Positions 25,931 to 35,854 are shown, numbered from the stretch's first letter. The stretch: DNA of 64,000 bases from Scytonematopsis contorta HA4267-MV1 (GCA_019359035.1 JAHHIC010000074.1:1-64000); one strand, 5' to 3'. Numbers and translations: made by a program. The notes: a model not told the origin generated them from the letters alone.

Positions 25931-28741
25931 TCACCCCATGTGTTGAATTACTGTGCTATTCTGAATTAAAGTCATTTGCGAAACAGTCTTTGTATTTGTT
26001 GATAAGTTATCCAACAATTGGCTCAATTCCTCACTTATATACTGGGGTATATTTGCTTCTTTACTTAAAGCTTGGTAGCAATCTTGCAATGCTAGTAAAA
26101 AACCAGTCATTGATTCGCTAGTATCTTGTACCGCTTTTTGTTGATGCCAAAACTCTTTCCATAAATACTGATTTTTTTGGCAAAGTTCCAATAAATAAAT
26201 TGCTGCTAGATATTCAGCCAATGGGTCTAGAGCAAAGCGAATTTTATTTTGTTCAGCACCAGAAGTTTGGATGAGATTAAGATTTTTTTCTAAGTAGTTT
26301 AGACGACTTTCCGCATCATCTCCACCTAAAGCCAATAAAGCAACATTTCTTTTTGCGTATGTTGGTTTCAGATTCTCTTTCAGACACTCCCAAGCAATAG
26401 TTTTGGCATCCTGATGTACAGTGCGATCACTTAATTTTTTATCTTCATTAATGCTCCGGTTAACTAAGTTCAAATACCACAGCATTAAGTCAGGTATATT
26501 ATCAGGAGTCGTTAAGGTTAATTGTTGTACTTCTTCAAGCTTAGCAGAAATTAATTGGTCAGCGTAGAGCTTCGCTAGTAACGCAGTAACATTACGCTCC
26601 CCAACCATTTGTGATAAACGACTACAAGCTTGGAAAAACTCTGGGTCAGTAAACAAATCGCGTTTATTAGCCTGAGTTAAATAAGCTTCCATAAACGAAG
26701 AAAGTCGGTTACCCTGAATTCGCATAGGGTTAATAATAGTTTTATTAACACCACCTAATTTTTCATCAGAGCGAGAAGTTACAATTAAAGCATTAACAGC
26801 AAAATCTGTAGAATCTGGACGTATTGCTTTACGAGTCTCTTCGTTCATCTCAGAAAGATGGTCTACAATTACCAAAATCCGACGCTCTCTCAATAAATGT
26901 TCTAACAATTCTTCCGAAATTAATTCCGTTTCATCTGTCAAGTATTGTAATTGTCCTCGGATAGCTTTTATTAATGCTGGGATATAAGGAGACTTTTTAG
27001 TTGCAACCCCATCTTTAAACTCTACTTCTTCTTCTATTACCAGTTCATCTTCTATCAACACCGGTAACATTCTGTGTTTACAAAGCCGTTCGTTTTTATC
27101 TTCAGACATTCCCCATTTAGCAATTTGACAAGCTAGACTTGTTTTACCAACTCCCCCCTCACCTTGAATTAAAAGACGAGCTTGTTTTTTATTAAAAGTC
27201 GAACTTAGCTCTTTGTTAGTTAATTGGGCAATATTTTTACCATTTTGGATAACTGGAATCGGAATATAAACACCTCTATCCTTTACAGTATCTTTTTGTT
27301 GAAATGCTTCTTCAACAGGTTTTATGTACTCTTGTACCCAAGCGTCTAATACCCTGGGATGATATTTCAACATCAACAACAACCAGCTAAGAGATATCTC
27401 TTTATCAACTACAGGTAATTTAAAGCTACCAACCGATTTTAATGCTTTATCAAATTTGAGCAACAATACAGGACGTAGTGTAAAAATCGCACTTAATGCA
27501 ATTAAATAAGTTGTAATTAACCAAAAATATGGATTTTTGAAAATCTGATTCACAAGTTGACGCTGCTGTAATTCTTTCACACGGTAGTTGATATTTTGTA
27601 TCGTCGTCCTTAAATTTCTTTTTTCTAATGCTTCCAAGCTATTTAGATTTAGCAAAGCCTCATCCAAATGTTTGATAAAATAATTAGCATCTTGGTTTTG
27701 TAGTTTATTACTTTTTGCTATTTCTTCTAAAAAACTGCCTGCAATATTGTTAATACCCTGAGCAGCATAATCACGTACTTGGCTATTTTGTTTATCTTTG
27801 TCTTTTAATATTTCTACCAATAATGGTAAAATCTCTTCTTTTTTGAGAGATTCTGTATTCAGGCTTTTTCCAATTTCACCTAAAGCATAAACAGCTCTTT
27901 CACGTCCATCAAGATTATCCTCTTTACGGTATGCTTTAATAATTTGAGGAACGGCATCTTTTGAGTAACTACCCATCGGTCGTAAAGTGCTAAAAACAAA
28001 CCTACGTACTCGCCAAGAAGGGTCTTGAAGCGCCTTTGTTAACACTGGTACAGCCTGAGAATCTTCAAGCAAATGACTATACATCTTTGACAAAGCCTCA
28101 GCTACGTTAATACGTAAGTTGATTTTGTTTAAACCTTGGTCTTTTTCCAATGAATAAAGTAGGTAAGGTATAACAGGCTTAACTTCTTTTTCGTTTCCAA
28201 CACTTCCCAACGCACGAGCTGCTAGTGAACGTACCTCCAAATCTTGCTTTTGGTCTTGGAATATGTCAATTAATTCTTTTATTGCAGGTTTTGCATCAAT
28301 AGAGTTAATTGCGTTAATCACACTGCTTAATAAGCCTTTATCTTGCTCTTTTTTCAATAAGTTTTTCAAATCAGGCAAAGCAGCATCTGCACCTGTACCA
28401 ATTGCATCTAAAGCTTTCACAGCAGCAATTTGCAGTTGTTTATCTGGTTTTTTTAAGTAATCCTGTAGAGTATTAATTGCCTGACTTTTCTCGTAATTAC
28501 TAGTATTTTTAGCGCTATATTTCCTTAAAACGTCATTAATATTCTTGAAATCGTTTAGATTGGAAGCCTTTTGATTTTGGGATATAACCTTAGTTTCATT
28601 GTTTACTCGTCTCGTATTTTGGGCTAAAGAGCTATTGGTTACAAGTAAAGGTGATGATACACAGAACAAAGCTATTACAATCTTGGCTGTTAGTTTTTGT
28701 GATTGCGATAAAGCTAACTTGAGTTTAAGTAGATTTGCCAT
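25931..28741 (-). CDS. Signal peptide-HEAT-TM-NACHT/STAND NTPase
   Basis: A 936-residue protein with an unusual order. An N-terminal hydrophobic signal ends near residue 41 (SSLAQN). HEAT-like helical repeats cover ~60-345 (IAAVKALDAIGTGA, VRSLAARALGSVGNE). A membrane segment lies at 404-428. A P-loop NTPase follows, with Walker A GEGGVGKT (527-534) and Walker B ILVIVDHLSE (~622-631). The C-terminal ~250 residues are helical. The predicted topology places the repeat sensor in the periplasm and the NACHT-like switch in the cytoplasm. STAND NTPases usually signal by oligomerisation on ligand binding; the ligand and output here are unknown. The gene stands alone. Confidence 0.8.
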   Translation of the reverse strand: MANLLKLKLALSQSQKLTAKIVIALFCVSSPLLVTNSSLAQNTRRVNNETKVISQNQKASNLNDFKNINDVLRKYSAKNTSNYEKSQAINTLQDYLKKPDKQLQIAAVKALDAIGTGADAALPDLKNLLKKEQDKGLLSSVINAINSIDAKPAIKELIDIFQDQKQDLEVRSLAARALGSVGNEKEVKPVIPYLLYSLEKDQGLNKINLRINVAEALSKMYSHLLEDSQAVPVLTKALQDPSWRVRRFVFSTLRPMGSYSKDAVPQIIKAYRKEDNLDGRERAVYALGEIGKSLNTESLKKEEILPLLVEILKDKDKQNSQVRDYAAQGINNIAGSFLEEIAKSNKLQNQDANYFIKHLDEALLNLNSLEALEKRNLRTTIQNINYRVKELQQRQLVNQIFKNPYFWLITTYLIALSAIFTLRPVLLLKFDKALKSVGSFKLPVVDKEISLSWLLLMLKYHPRVLDAWVQEYIKPVEEAFQQKDTVKDRGVYIPIPVIQNGKNIAQLTNKELSSTFNKKQARLLIQGEGGVGKTSLACQIAKWGMSEDKNERLCKHRMLPVLIEDELVIEEEVEFKDGVATKKSPYIPALIKAIRGQLQYLTDETELISEELLEHLLRERRILVIVDHLSEMNEETRKAIRPDSTDFAVNALIVTSRSDEKLGGVNKTIINPMRIQGNRLSSFMEAYLTQANKRDLFTDPEFFQACSRLSQMVGERNVTALLAKLYADQLISAKLEEVQQLTLTTPDNIPDLMLWYLNLVNRSINEDKKLSDRTVHQDAKTIAWECLKENLKPTYAKRNVALLALGGDDAESRLNYLEKNLNLIQTSGAEQNKIRFALDPLAEYLAAIYLLELCQKNQYLWKEFWHQQKAVQDTSESMTGFLLALQDCYQALSKEANIPQYISEELSQLLDNLSTNTKTVSQMTLIQNSTVIQHMG

Positions 28742-29022
28742 AAGTATATCCCTGAAAAACTAAGTATTAAATTCATATGTAATAACTACTACGTTTCAGG
28801 CGAGTCAATTATGCAAAGGGAGAAATCTCTGGCAACGGATGTTAAATTAATATAATGGATATTATGTTTGGGAGAGGCTTTGCTTCTTTCACTACTTGAT
28901 TTTTATAAATTTCCAATGAATTGTTACAAATTGTGAGGTGGATATACTGAATAACCTTTTGTAACACTCATACAAAATATAAAGTAAGATATGTAAAGTC
29001 TCCAAGCTCCCGGAGGTTATTG

Positions 29023-29583
29023 ATGACTACCGCACTTCCACAAGTAACTTCGCTGGAAAAATTTCTAAAACTTCCATATATTAATGAATCACCAGCTTGG
29101 GAATACATAAACGGAGAAACATTACAAAAACCAATGGGTGGTGGGAAACATAGCCTTTTGCAAAAGCGTCTAGTTTCTGTAATTGACGCAAACAATAGTA
29201 ACTACGAAGCATTTCCAGAATTACGCTGTAGCTTTGGACTTCGTTCTGTTGTTCAAGATGTAGTTGTACTAGCTAGCAATCAATTACCTGTCGATGAAAA
29301 TGGTGATATCAGTAGCACAGGAATTGAATTTGCTCCACCTTGGGTAATTGAAATTCTCTCTCCAGACCAAAGCCAAACTAAAGTAACAGGTAATATACTA
29401 CACTGCATAAAAAACGGAACTAAATTAGGTTGGTTAATTGACCCCAGCGAGCGCTCAATATTATTTTACCAACCCAATACTTTACCCGATTTATTATCTG
29501 GTACAGATATTTTACCTGTACTACAGGATATAAGCTTAACTCTCTGTGTCGATGATATTTTCGCTTGGTTGAAGCGTAGATGA
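29023..29583 (+). CDS. Uma2 family protein (DUF820, PD-(D/E)XK-like)
   Basis: A 186-residue Uma2-type protein, a family greatly expanded in filamentous cyanobacteria. It shows WEYINGE near the start, then VQDVVVL, the core PPWVIEILSPDQS and GTKLGWLIDPSERSI. The nuclease fold is predicted for the family and its activity is poorly characterised. A good Shine-Dalgarno (GGAGG, 29013-29017) precedes the ATG at 29023. The 3' end overlaps the convergent HNH-like gene by 48 bp. It may be a remnant of a mobile or toxin-like module, but there is no direct evidence. Confidence 0.85.
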   Translation: MTTALPQVTSLEKFLKLPYINESPAWEYINGETLQKPMGGGKHSLLQKRLVSVIDANNSNYEAFPELRCSFGLRSVVQDVVVLASNQLPVDENGDISSTGIEFAPPWVIEILSPDQSQTKVTGNILHCIKNGTKLGWLIDPSERSILFYQPNTLPDLLSGTDILPVLQDISLTLCVDDIFAWLKRR

Positions 29584-30585
29584 GATAGAACCACACCGAT
29601 ATTTATAAACCGCTTCACAAAATTCTAAAAGCTCTTCTTCTTGGAAATCTCGCTTCGCATAGTTTGCGATTACACTCACAAACTGCACATTCCCAAAAAC
29701 GTAACCTAGGGAAGAATCAATCCTATCTAAACTCGCTGTTTTCGGATGTAATTTGTGATTACTCCAAGCATTAGTGGTTTCTGGATTATCCAATTTCCAG
29801 CCAGTATAAACACAACGTCCACACTGGTTATCCCAAATCTCCTTAAGGTATTCTAAGGTAACTGTACATTGCTTTCCATTAGTTTTAGTTCTATGTATAG
29901 CTAATCTATGATGCCGACGAAAAGGTGAATATTTATCTCTACTGACTCCTGTTATAAACTTCTTATGCACTTCGTCGCTAGAGTAGATAGTATCTGAAAA
30001 ATATTTTTTACCAATGATTTTGTATGTATAAACAGCCTCACAAAAAGAGATTAAATCGTCGTCAGTAAAAACATTTTTTGCGAAATTCGCAATTGCAGCA
30101 ACAAATTGTATATTACTTGGAATGTAACTAATAGAACAATCTTTTCTATCTACACTTGCTCTCTTTATATTAAAAGCAGTATTTTCATAATCAGTAGTAC
30201 AAAGTAATAAAATTAAATCCCATCCAGTGTAAGGACAAATTCCATTTTGTTTTTCCCATAAGTTTTTTAAATCTGCCAGAGTTACGCTACATTCGTGACC
30301 TCGGCGTTTTGCAGATTTTTTCATTACCTTCAAATGATTTCTAAAAGGGGAAAAATCATCCCTTCTAATAATTTCTTTTAAATGAGATGTTGTTCGATTT
30401 GCCGGAATTTTAGAGGTTCCTAGACCTCTAAACTTTGCATGACAACTCAAAGAACAAAAATGAAGTCTACCTAATTTTTCACTTCGCTTAAATTCTGCTA
30501 AAAACTTGCTAAATTCCTTACCGCAAGCAGGATTTTGACAAACAAGGATTACCACAATTAGTTCATCGAAAAAAACAAAGTCCAT
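29536..30585 (-). CDS. Tandem HNH-like endonuclease-related protein
   Basis: The protein has an N-terminal Zn-finger-like segment (CQNPAC ... FCSLSCH), then two copies of a ~115-residue module. Each module has SPFR(N/R)H, a (S/T)VTLxxLKxxW helix, CxYTGW and an (A)SxDRxDxSxxYxxxNxQFV core. These resemble HNH homing-type endonucleases, where DRID and N contribute to the beta-beta-alpha-metal site. Copy 2 (ASLDRIDSSLGYVFGNVQFV) is closer to the consensus than copy 1 (ASVDRKDCSISYIPSNIQFV). It begins 41 bp beyond the 3' end of ssrA on the same strand. Its 3' end overlaps the Uma2 gene. Nuclease activity is unproven. Confidence 0.7.
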   Translation of the reverse strand: MDFVFFDELIVVILVCQNPACGKEFSKFLAEFKRSEKLGRLHFCSLSCHAKFRGLGTSKIPANRTTSHLKEIIRRDDFSPFRNHLKVMKKSAKRRGHECSVTLADLKNLWEKQNGICPYTGWDLILLLCTTDYENTAFNIKRASVDRKDCSISYIPSNIQFVAAIANFAKNVFTDDDLISFCEAVYTYKIIGKKYFSDTIYSSDEVHKKFITGVSRDKYSPFRRHHRLAIHRTKTNGKQCTVTLEYLKEIWDNQCGRCVYTGWKLDNPETTNAWSNHKLHPKTASLDRIDSSLGYVFGNVQFVSVIANYAKRDFQEEELLEFCEAVYKYRCGSISSTLQPSENIIDTES

Positions 30586-30625
30586 AATAGAATAAATTCT
30601 ACAATGGACTCAGAAATTATTAGAG

Positions 30626-31011
30626 TGGATCCGAGCAGAATCGAACTGCTGTCCAAAATGGGTATTGACTACCGCATCATTCACAAGCTTATCCTTTCTG
30701 ACCCTCAAGGCGGGGAACGTTCATTATCCCGAACGGTAGGATACTTTGGTTAAGTCTTAGCTAGCAATTAACCAAAGAAACATTGCTAGAGCATCCGTTG
30801 GGGGTTGGTCTATAGTCCTTAACGGAGTCAAACTATAGACGCTCGAACCTATAAGAGGTGTTTAGGCAGCAACTAGTGCTTGCTTACGAGCGAAAGGAAC
30901 GATGTTGTTCGCATTTACTTTTTTTTCGAGCCTTTATTTACGAGAGATGACTCCCTCTCGACTTGCATCAACGATGAGCTTTCGCCACCCTGTCAAAACC
31001 AGTACGGACCC
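30626..31011 (-). ncRNA. ssrA: Transfer-messenger RNA (tmRNA)
   Basis: The minus strand has the tRNA-like ends GGGTCCG (31011-31005) and CGGATCC (30633-30627), which pair with one G-U, plus the T-arm GTTCGATTCTGC. The tag frame runs from 30912 to 30862 and encodes ANNIVPFARKQALVAA followed by TAA, close to the Nostoc tag. The pseudoknot region near the 3' end includes the conserved CCCCGCCTTGAGGGTC. tmRNA rescues stalled ribosomes and tags nascent chains for proteolysis. CCA is apparently not encoded. Confidence 0.96.
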
Positions 31012-31067
31012 ATGAGACTTTTTCTATCTACATATCATTGTAGTATGGAATTTCAAAATGCGCCACT

Positions 31068-31203
31068 CAAATTTGGGAGTGGGAAGTGGGGAGTGGGGAG
31101 TGGGGAATGGGGAGTAGGGAGTGGGAATTGGTAATTAGTATATAGAAAAAAGCAATTACCAATTACCCATTACCAATTACCCATTACCCATTACCCATTA
31201 TCA
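31068..31203. repeat. STRR arrays: GGGGAGT and AATTGGT facing AATTACC
   Basis: Heptamers of the GGGGAGT type (31076-31125) are followed by GGGAATTGGTAATT. After a ~20-bp spacer comes a run of CAATTACC/CATTACC units, which reads as the reverse complement of AATTGGTAATT. The whole block lies between ssrA and the 3' end of the ATP synthase gamma gene, within the 197-bp gap. Confidence 0.85.
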
Positions 31204-31208
31204 ATTCC

Positions 31209-32159
31209 CTAATTCAACGCTTCCGCACCACCAACAACCTCAAGTAGTTCTTGAGTAATCGCAGCTTGTCGGGCTTTGTTGTAACCAATAGTCAAAGACT
31301 TAATCAGCGAAGCAGCGTTATCACTAGCATTACTCATCGCTGTCATCCGCGCAGCCAACTCGCTCGCAGCAGATTCTTGCAAAGCTCGCAACAACTGATT
31401 ACTTAAGTACAAAGGTAGCAAAGAATCCAATATTTGTACTGGGTCTTGCTCAAAAATCATATCGCTGGGAAATTGGCGTGCCTCAGCAGCAGCAACCTTT
31501 TCCCGTTCCACAGCAAAATCACCACCACGGGTTGTCAAACGGAAGATTTCATCATCCGGAGATTCCAAACCTTGGGGGTCAAGAGGAAGAAGAGTTTGTA
31601 CTACTGGACGAGAACTAACCAAAGATACGAAACGAGTATAAATCAACTCAATTCTGTCTACCGATTCCGACAAGAATAAAGAAAGCAGTTCATCAGCAAT
31701 TTGTGTTGCTTCTGCTGAATTAGGAATTTGCTCTAATCCTGTGTAAGATTTGTCAATTGGTTGTTCACGACGTCGGAAATATTGTTCCGCTTTCCGTCCA
31801 ACAATAACAAATTTATAATCTACACCTTCTTTTTGCAGTTCCTTTGCACGGTTTTCTGCCCGCTTGATAACGTTAGCGTTATAGCCACCGCACAATCCAC
31901 GGTCACCAGAAATTACTAGCAAACCAACTGACTTCACTTGCCGTTTTTTCAGCAAAGGCAGGTCAGCATCTTCAAACCGCAGACGGGTTTGCAAGCCATA
32001 TAGCACTTGTGCCAAGCGGTCAGCAAAAGGACGAGTTGAGAGTACTTGTTCTTGAGCACGTCTTACACGTGCTGCAGCCACCAATCGCATGGCTTCCGTA
32101 ATTTTCTTGGTATTTTTTACCGACTGAATCCGGTCGCGTATTAATTTTAAATTTGCCAT
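31209..32159 (-). CDS. atpG: ATP synthase gamma subunit
   Basis: Central stalk subunit of F1, 316 residues. It shows the conserved termini [24 protein letters not shown] and [18 protein letters not shown]. It also has the insertion region found in cyanobacterial and chloroplast gamma (about residues 195-230, [15 protein letters not shown]), without the chloroplast regulatory cysteine pair. It is the last gene of the atp cluster, 189 bp after atpA, with inverted heptamer arrays between them. In some nomenclatures this gene is atpC. Confidence 0.97.
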   Translation of the reverse strand: MANLKLIRDRIQSVKNTKKITEAMRLVAAARVRRAQEQVLSTRPFADRLAQVLYGLQTRLRFEDADLPLLKKRQVKSVGLLVISGDRGLCGGYNANVIKRAENRAKELQKEGVDYKFVIVGRKAEQYFRRREQPIDKSYTGLEQIPNSAEATQIADELLSLFLSESVDRIELIYTRFVSLVSSRPVVQTLLPLDPQGLESPDDEIFRLTTRGGDFAVEREKVAAAEARQFPSDMIFEQDPVQILDSLLPLYLSNQLLRALQESAASELAARMTAMSNASDNAASLIKSLTIGYNKARQAAITQELLEVVGGAEALN

Positions 32160-32166
32160 ATTCTTA

Positions 32167-32340
32167 GTCTTGGGGAATTGGGAATTGGTAATTAGGAATT
32201 GGGAATTGGTAATTGGGAATTGGTAATTGGGAATTGGCTATTGGGAATTGGTAATTGGAAATTTTACCCATCACCCATTACCCATTACCAATTACCCATT
32301 ACCCATTACCCATTACCAATTACCCATTACCCATTACCAA
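32167..32340. repeat. Inverted pair of heptamer arrays between atpA and atpG
   Basis: GGGAATTGGTAATT-type units (32172-32262) are followed by ACCCATTACCAATTACCC-type units (32266-32340), the reverse complement of the first kind. They fill the 189-bp space between two genes of the same operon and could form a long hairpin in the atp mRNA upstream of the gamma coding region. Confidence 0.88.
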
Positions 32341-32348
32341 AATTACAT

Positions 32349-33863
32349 TTAAGCCAAGAAGGTTTTCTTGTATTCGGTTATACCTTCTTTCAGTGCGCCT
32401 TCTTCACCGTCGCCCATGACTTTTTTGGTTTGTACTTCTTGGCTATAGGCTGGTTTGCTGTTTTTCAAGTACTCCCGCAAACCTTTGGTAAAGTCTAGGA
32501 CTTTGTTAAGAGGAATATCATCCAAGTACCCATTAATACCAGCATATAAAATCGCAACTTGTTCATTCAGAGACAATGGCGAATTTTGTGATTGCTTGAG
32601 AATTTCCCGCAGGCGTTGACCGCGTGCAAGTTGGTCTTGGGTAGCTTTATCTAAGTCAGAAGCGAACTGAGCAAATGCTTGTAAGTCGTCAAACTGCGCT
32701 AGTTCCAACTTAATTTTACCTGCCACTTTCTTCATGGCTTTTGTTTGAGCCGCAGAACCCACACGGGATACTGAGATACCAGGGTTTACAGCGGGACGAA
32801 CACCAGAGTTAAACAAGTCAGTAGACAAGAAAATCTGACCATCAGTAATGGAAATTACATTGGTCGGAATATATGCAGATACGTCACCCGCTTGGGTTTC
32901 AATGATTGGTAGTGCTGTCATACTACCACCACCGAGTTCATCACTCAGTTTAGCTGCACGTTCCAACAAACGGGAGTGAATGTAAAATACGTCACCAGGA
33001 TATGCTTCACGACCGGGTGGACGACGCAGCAAGAGAGACATTTGACGGTATGCTGCAGCTTGCTTAGAAAGGTCATCGTAAATTACGAGAGTTGCTTTGC
33101 CTTTGTACATAAAGTACTCAGCAATTGTTGCACCAGTGTATGGAGCAAAGTATTGTGTGGTAGCAGGGTCAGAAGCGTTAGCAGCAACGACGACGGTGTA
33201 ATCCATCGCGCCTTTTTCTTGCAATGTCTGCACAACGTTAGCCACAGTAGAAGCTTTTTGTCCAATGGCAACGTAGACGCAAACTACATCTTCTGATTTT
33301 TGGTTAATAATGGTGTCAATCGCAACTGCGGTTTTACCAGTTTGACGGTCACCGATAATTAACTCACGCTGACCTCGACCAATAGGAATCATCGCGTCAA
33401 TAGCGGTAATACCAGTTGCCATTGGTTCGCAAACCGATTTACGAGCAATAATACCGGGTGCTGGGGATTCAAGTAAGCGGGTTTCTGTTGTTTTCAGGTC
33501 TCCCTTACCATCAATGGGACGACCCAAAGCGTCAACTACACGACCAATTAGTGCTTCACCTACAGGAATTTGAGCAATTCTTCCAGTTGCTGTAACTGTG
33601 CTACCTTCCTGAATTTGACGACCGTCACCTAATAGTACGACACCGACGTTATCTTCTTCTAGGTTAAACGCCAAGCCAACTGTGCCGTCTACAAATTCTA
33701 ACAATTCGCCCGCCATCGCTTTATCCAAGCCATAAACACGAGCAATACCGTCACCTACTTGTAGTACAGTACCGACGTTAGCGACTTTTACTCCTTGGTC
33801 GTACTGCTCGATTTGCTGCTGAATAATGCTGCTAATTTCGTCTGGTCTAATGCTAATAGCCAT
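32349..33863 (-). CDS. atpA: ATP synthase alpha subunit
   Basis: Non-catalytic nucleotide-binding subunit of F1, 504 residues. Walker A is GDRQTGKT, and [19 protein letters not shown] and the alpha signature [17 protein letters not shown] are intact. The N-terminus [21 protein letters not shown] is typical for cyanobacteria. It lies downstream of atpH in the minus-strand operon. The beta and epsilon genes are absent from the window, as expected because cyanobacteria keep them in a separate operon. Confidence 0.98.
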   Translation of the reverse strand: MAISIRPDEISSIIQQQIEQYDQGVKVANVGTVLQVGDGIARVYGLDKAMAGELLEFVDGTVGLAFNLEEDNVGVVLLGDGRQIQEGSTVTATGRIAQIPVGEALIGRVVDALGRPIDGKGDLKTTETRLLESPAPGIIARKSVCEPMATGITAIDAMIPIGRGQRELIIGDRQTGKTAVAIDTIINQKSEDVVCVYVAIGQKASTVANVVQTLQEKGAMDYTVVVAANASDPATTQYFAPYTGATIAEYFMYKGKATLVIYDDLSKQAAAYRQMSLLLRRPPGREAYPGDVFYIHSRLLERAAKLSDELGGGSMTALPIIETQAGDVSAYIPTNVISITDGQIFLSTDLFNSGVRPAVNPGISVSRVGSAAQTKAMKKVAGKIKLELAQFDDLQAFAQFASDLDKATQDQLARGQRLREILKQSQNSPLSLNEQVAILYAGINGYLDDIPLNKVLDFTKGLREYLKNSKPAYSQEVQTKKVMGDGEEGALKEGITEYKKTFLA

Positions 33864-33986
33864 GTGTCTATATACTTGTTGTTTTTCTAGATGGTTTTTT
33901 AGATGGGGGAAGTAGGGAGTTGGGAATGGAGAGCTGCGTTAATACCCGACGACTCACGACTCCCTACTCCTTAATTCCCTATAAAA

Positions 33987-34544
33987 CTACGCACCACTTA
34001 AGCGCAACGCAAGACGACGCAGTTGACCTTTTAAGCTTGCGTCAACTACTTGAGAACCGACTTTAATGACTACACCACCAATTAATTCGGGGTCAATCTT
34101 TGTTTCCAGTTCTACTCTAGTAGCACCAGTCAGTTCGATGACTTTTCGTGTTACCGCTTCCTGTTGCTCCCCTGTCAAAGGAACAGCTGATGTTACTTCC
34201 GCTAATTCAGTTTGATTTAACTGTCGTAATTGCGCTAAATATTGCTGGCAAACTTCTTCCAAAACAACAATTCGCTTTCTATCTACTAACAGCATCAAAA
34301 AATTACGAAGGTAATTATTAACACCATCGCCTAGTATGCGGTTAATTACATCCTTTTTGCTGTTATCTTCAACAAAGGGATTACCAAAAAAAACCCGTAA
34401 CTCTGATGATTCTTTTAACAAATTCAAAATTGCACGCACGTCATCACCAAGTGGCTCAGCCATATTATTTGACTTAGCTAAAGACATGAGTGCTGCTGCG
34501 TAAGGCTGGGCAATTTCCGCACTAGCTACGTTACCACCTTTCAT
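33987..34544 (-). CDS. atpH: ATP synthase delta subunit
   Basis: Peripheral stalk subunit joining b/b' to the top of F1. The 185 residues include AQPYAAALMSLAKSNN at the N-terminus and the C-terminal DPELIGGVVIKVGSQVVDASLKGQLRRL signature segment. The start lies 2 bp after the atpF stop, so the two are translationally close. A 123-bp gap separates it from atpA. The first five residues are uncertain; VASAEIAQ is the conserved start region. Confidence 0.95.
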   Translation of the reverse strand: MKGGNVASAEIAQPYAAALMSLAKSNNMAEPLGDDVRAILNLLKESSELRVFFGNPFVEDNSKKDVINRILGDGVNNYLRNFLMLLVDRKRIVVLEEVCQQYLAQLRQLNQTELAEVTSAVPLTGEQQEAVTRKVIELTGATRVELETKIDPELIGGVVIKVGSQVVDASLKGQLRRLALRLSGA

Positions 34545-34546
34545 AG

Positions 34547-35086
34547 TTAGACTCCCAGTAACGCAATACTACGGTCAATAAGTTGTTGTTGAGCATCATC
34601 GGCAATGCCTGTCCGCAGTTCCGACTCAGCTTTTTCTAATGCCATTGCCACTACTTGCTGCCGCAATTGAGCAATCGCTCTGTCTTGCTCTGCACCTAAA
34701 TCAGCAACAGTTGCCGCTTTCAAGCGTTCTACATCCGCTGTTGCTTTTGCTAAAATAGCATTTCTCGCGACTTTAGCATTTTCTTGTGCAGTTTGGAGGA
34801 TTTGTTCTGCTTCTGCTTGAGCTTTAGCTACATTTTGCTGAGATTCAGAGAGAGCAGCAGCAGCTTCCTTTACCCGCTGCTCAACTTCGCTAATCTCTGT
34901 TTCAATTTTTAAACGTCGTTCGCTCAAGATGTTAGTCAGAGCTTTACGCCCAAAAACAACCAGCACTCCAACCAAAATTGCCAGGTTAATTACGTTGGTT
35001 TCTAGGATGTCTAGGTTTAGACCGAAACCACCTTCTTCGGCATGAATAGCGCTTGCCTCTGCCGCCAATAATATCAAAGTGCCCAT
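34547..35086 (-). CDS. atpF: ATP synthase b subunit
   Basis: 179 residues with one N-terminal membrane helix ([20 protein letters not shown], about 30-50) and a long Ala/Glu/Gln-rich coiled coil. It forms the peripheral stalk with b' and delta. It follows the b' gene by ~216 bp and precedes atpH by 2 bp. Confidence 0.95.
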   Translation of the reverse strand: MGTLILLAAEASAIHAEEGGFGLNLDILETNVINLAILVGVLVVFGRKALTNILSERRLKIETEISEVEQRVKEAAAALSESQQNVAKAQAEAEQILQTAQENAKVARNAILAKATADVERLKAATVADLGAEQDRAIAQLRQQVVAMALEKAESELRTGIADDAQQQLIDRSIALLGV

Positions 35087-35302
35087 TATATCAATCTACA
35101 ACTGCGCTACTTGACTGCTAATAATTTCAGTTTTTACTGATGGATTTCAAGTGCTTTTTATCACACTTGATTAAGGGCAGTGAATTGACACTCCCCCCTG
35201 CGTGTAGACTTTTGGGACTGACCTAACAATTTTAGACTTTAGATTTCAGATTTTAGATTTAACCCAAAACCCAAAATTGAAAATCCAAAATTCTTTATAG
35301 TT

Positions 35303-35734
35303 CTACCTAGCAAGATTGGGTCCCAATAGTTTTCCAAGAATTTGCTGACTGAGGGATTCCACTTTGGTCTGTAAAGAACGCAAAGCTTCCTGCTTTTGTT
35401 GTTCGATTTCACGAGAGGTTTGTTCTCGTAATTTCTGTCCTTCTTTTTGAGCTTCAGCAATTTGCTCTGCATAAACAGCCTGAGCTTCCGCTTCAGCTTT
35501 TGCAATTACAGCTTGCGACTCTCTACGAGCGTCTGCAATCCTCTGCTCATATTCCTTAATTAAACGTTCAGCCAATGCTTTACGTTCGCGAGCATCAACC
35601 CTATTGGTTCTGATGTAATTATCTCGCTCATCTAGCACTTTCGTAATCGGCTTATAGAAAATGGCATTCAACAGAGCAGCCAATAAAAGGAACTGCAATG
35701 CCATAAAAGGCAAAGTAGCATCAAAATCAAACAT
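35303..35734 (-). CDS. atpF2: ATP synthase b' subunit
   Basis: The second, diverged b-type stalk subunit of photosynthetic organisms (also called atpG in cyanobacterial nomenclature). One membrane helix (TLPFMALQFLLLAALLNAIFY) starts close to the N-terminus, followed by a charged coiled coil. The frame opens eight codons earlier at 35758, but MFDFDATLPF at 35734 is the conserved family start, preceded by a GA-rich Shine-Dalgarno (GAGGGAAAA). Confidence 0.95.
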   Translation of the reverse strand: MFDFDATLPFMALQFLLLAALLNAIFYKPITKVLDERDNYIRTNRVDARERKALAERLIKEYEQRIADARRESQAVIAKAEAEAQAVYAEQIAEAQKEGQKLREQTSREIEQQKQEALRSLQTKVESLSQQILGKLLGPNLAR

Positions 35735-35854
35735 TTTTCCCTCTTTTGGCTCGCACAACAGTTATTTAGAGGAGGCAATACTATTCATATTTTGGCATAT
35801 GAAAAGAGTTGCCAAGATATTCTGGGTTTTATTCCTGGGCTTTATTCGACAGTA

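Noticed and set aside
30626-30660. ssrA 3' end as an att site of an integrated island
   Set aside because: No second copy of the ssrA 3' sequence and no integrase were seen in the window, so insertion is not supported directly.
32199-32498. 99-codon frame with NWELVIGNW repeats
   Set aside because: It is a translation of the heptamer arrays and the antisense of atpA.
35239-35505. 88-codon frame antiparallel or shifted to the b' subunit gene
   Set aside because: It is a shifted reading of the coiled-coil coding sequence of atpF2.
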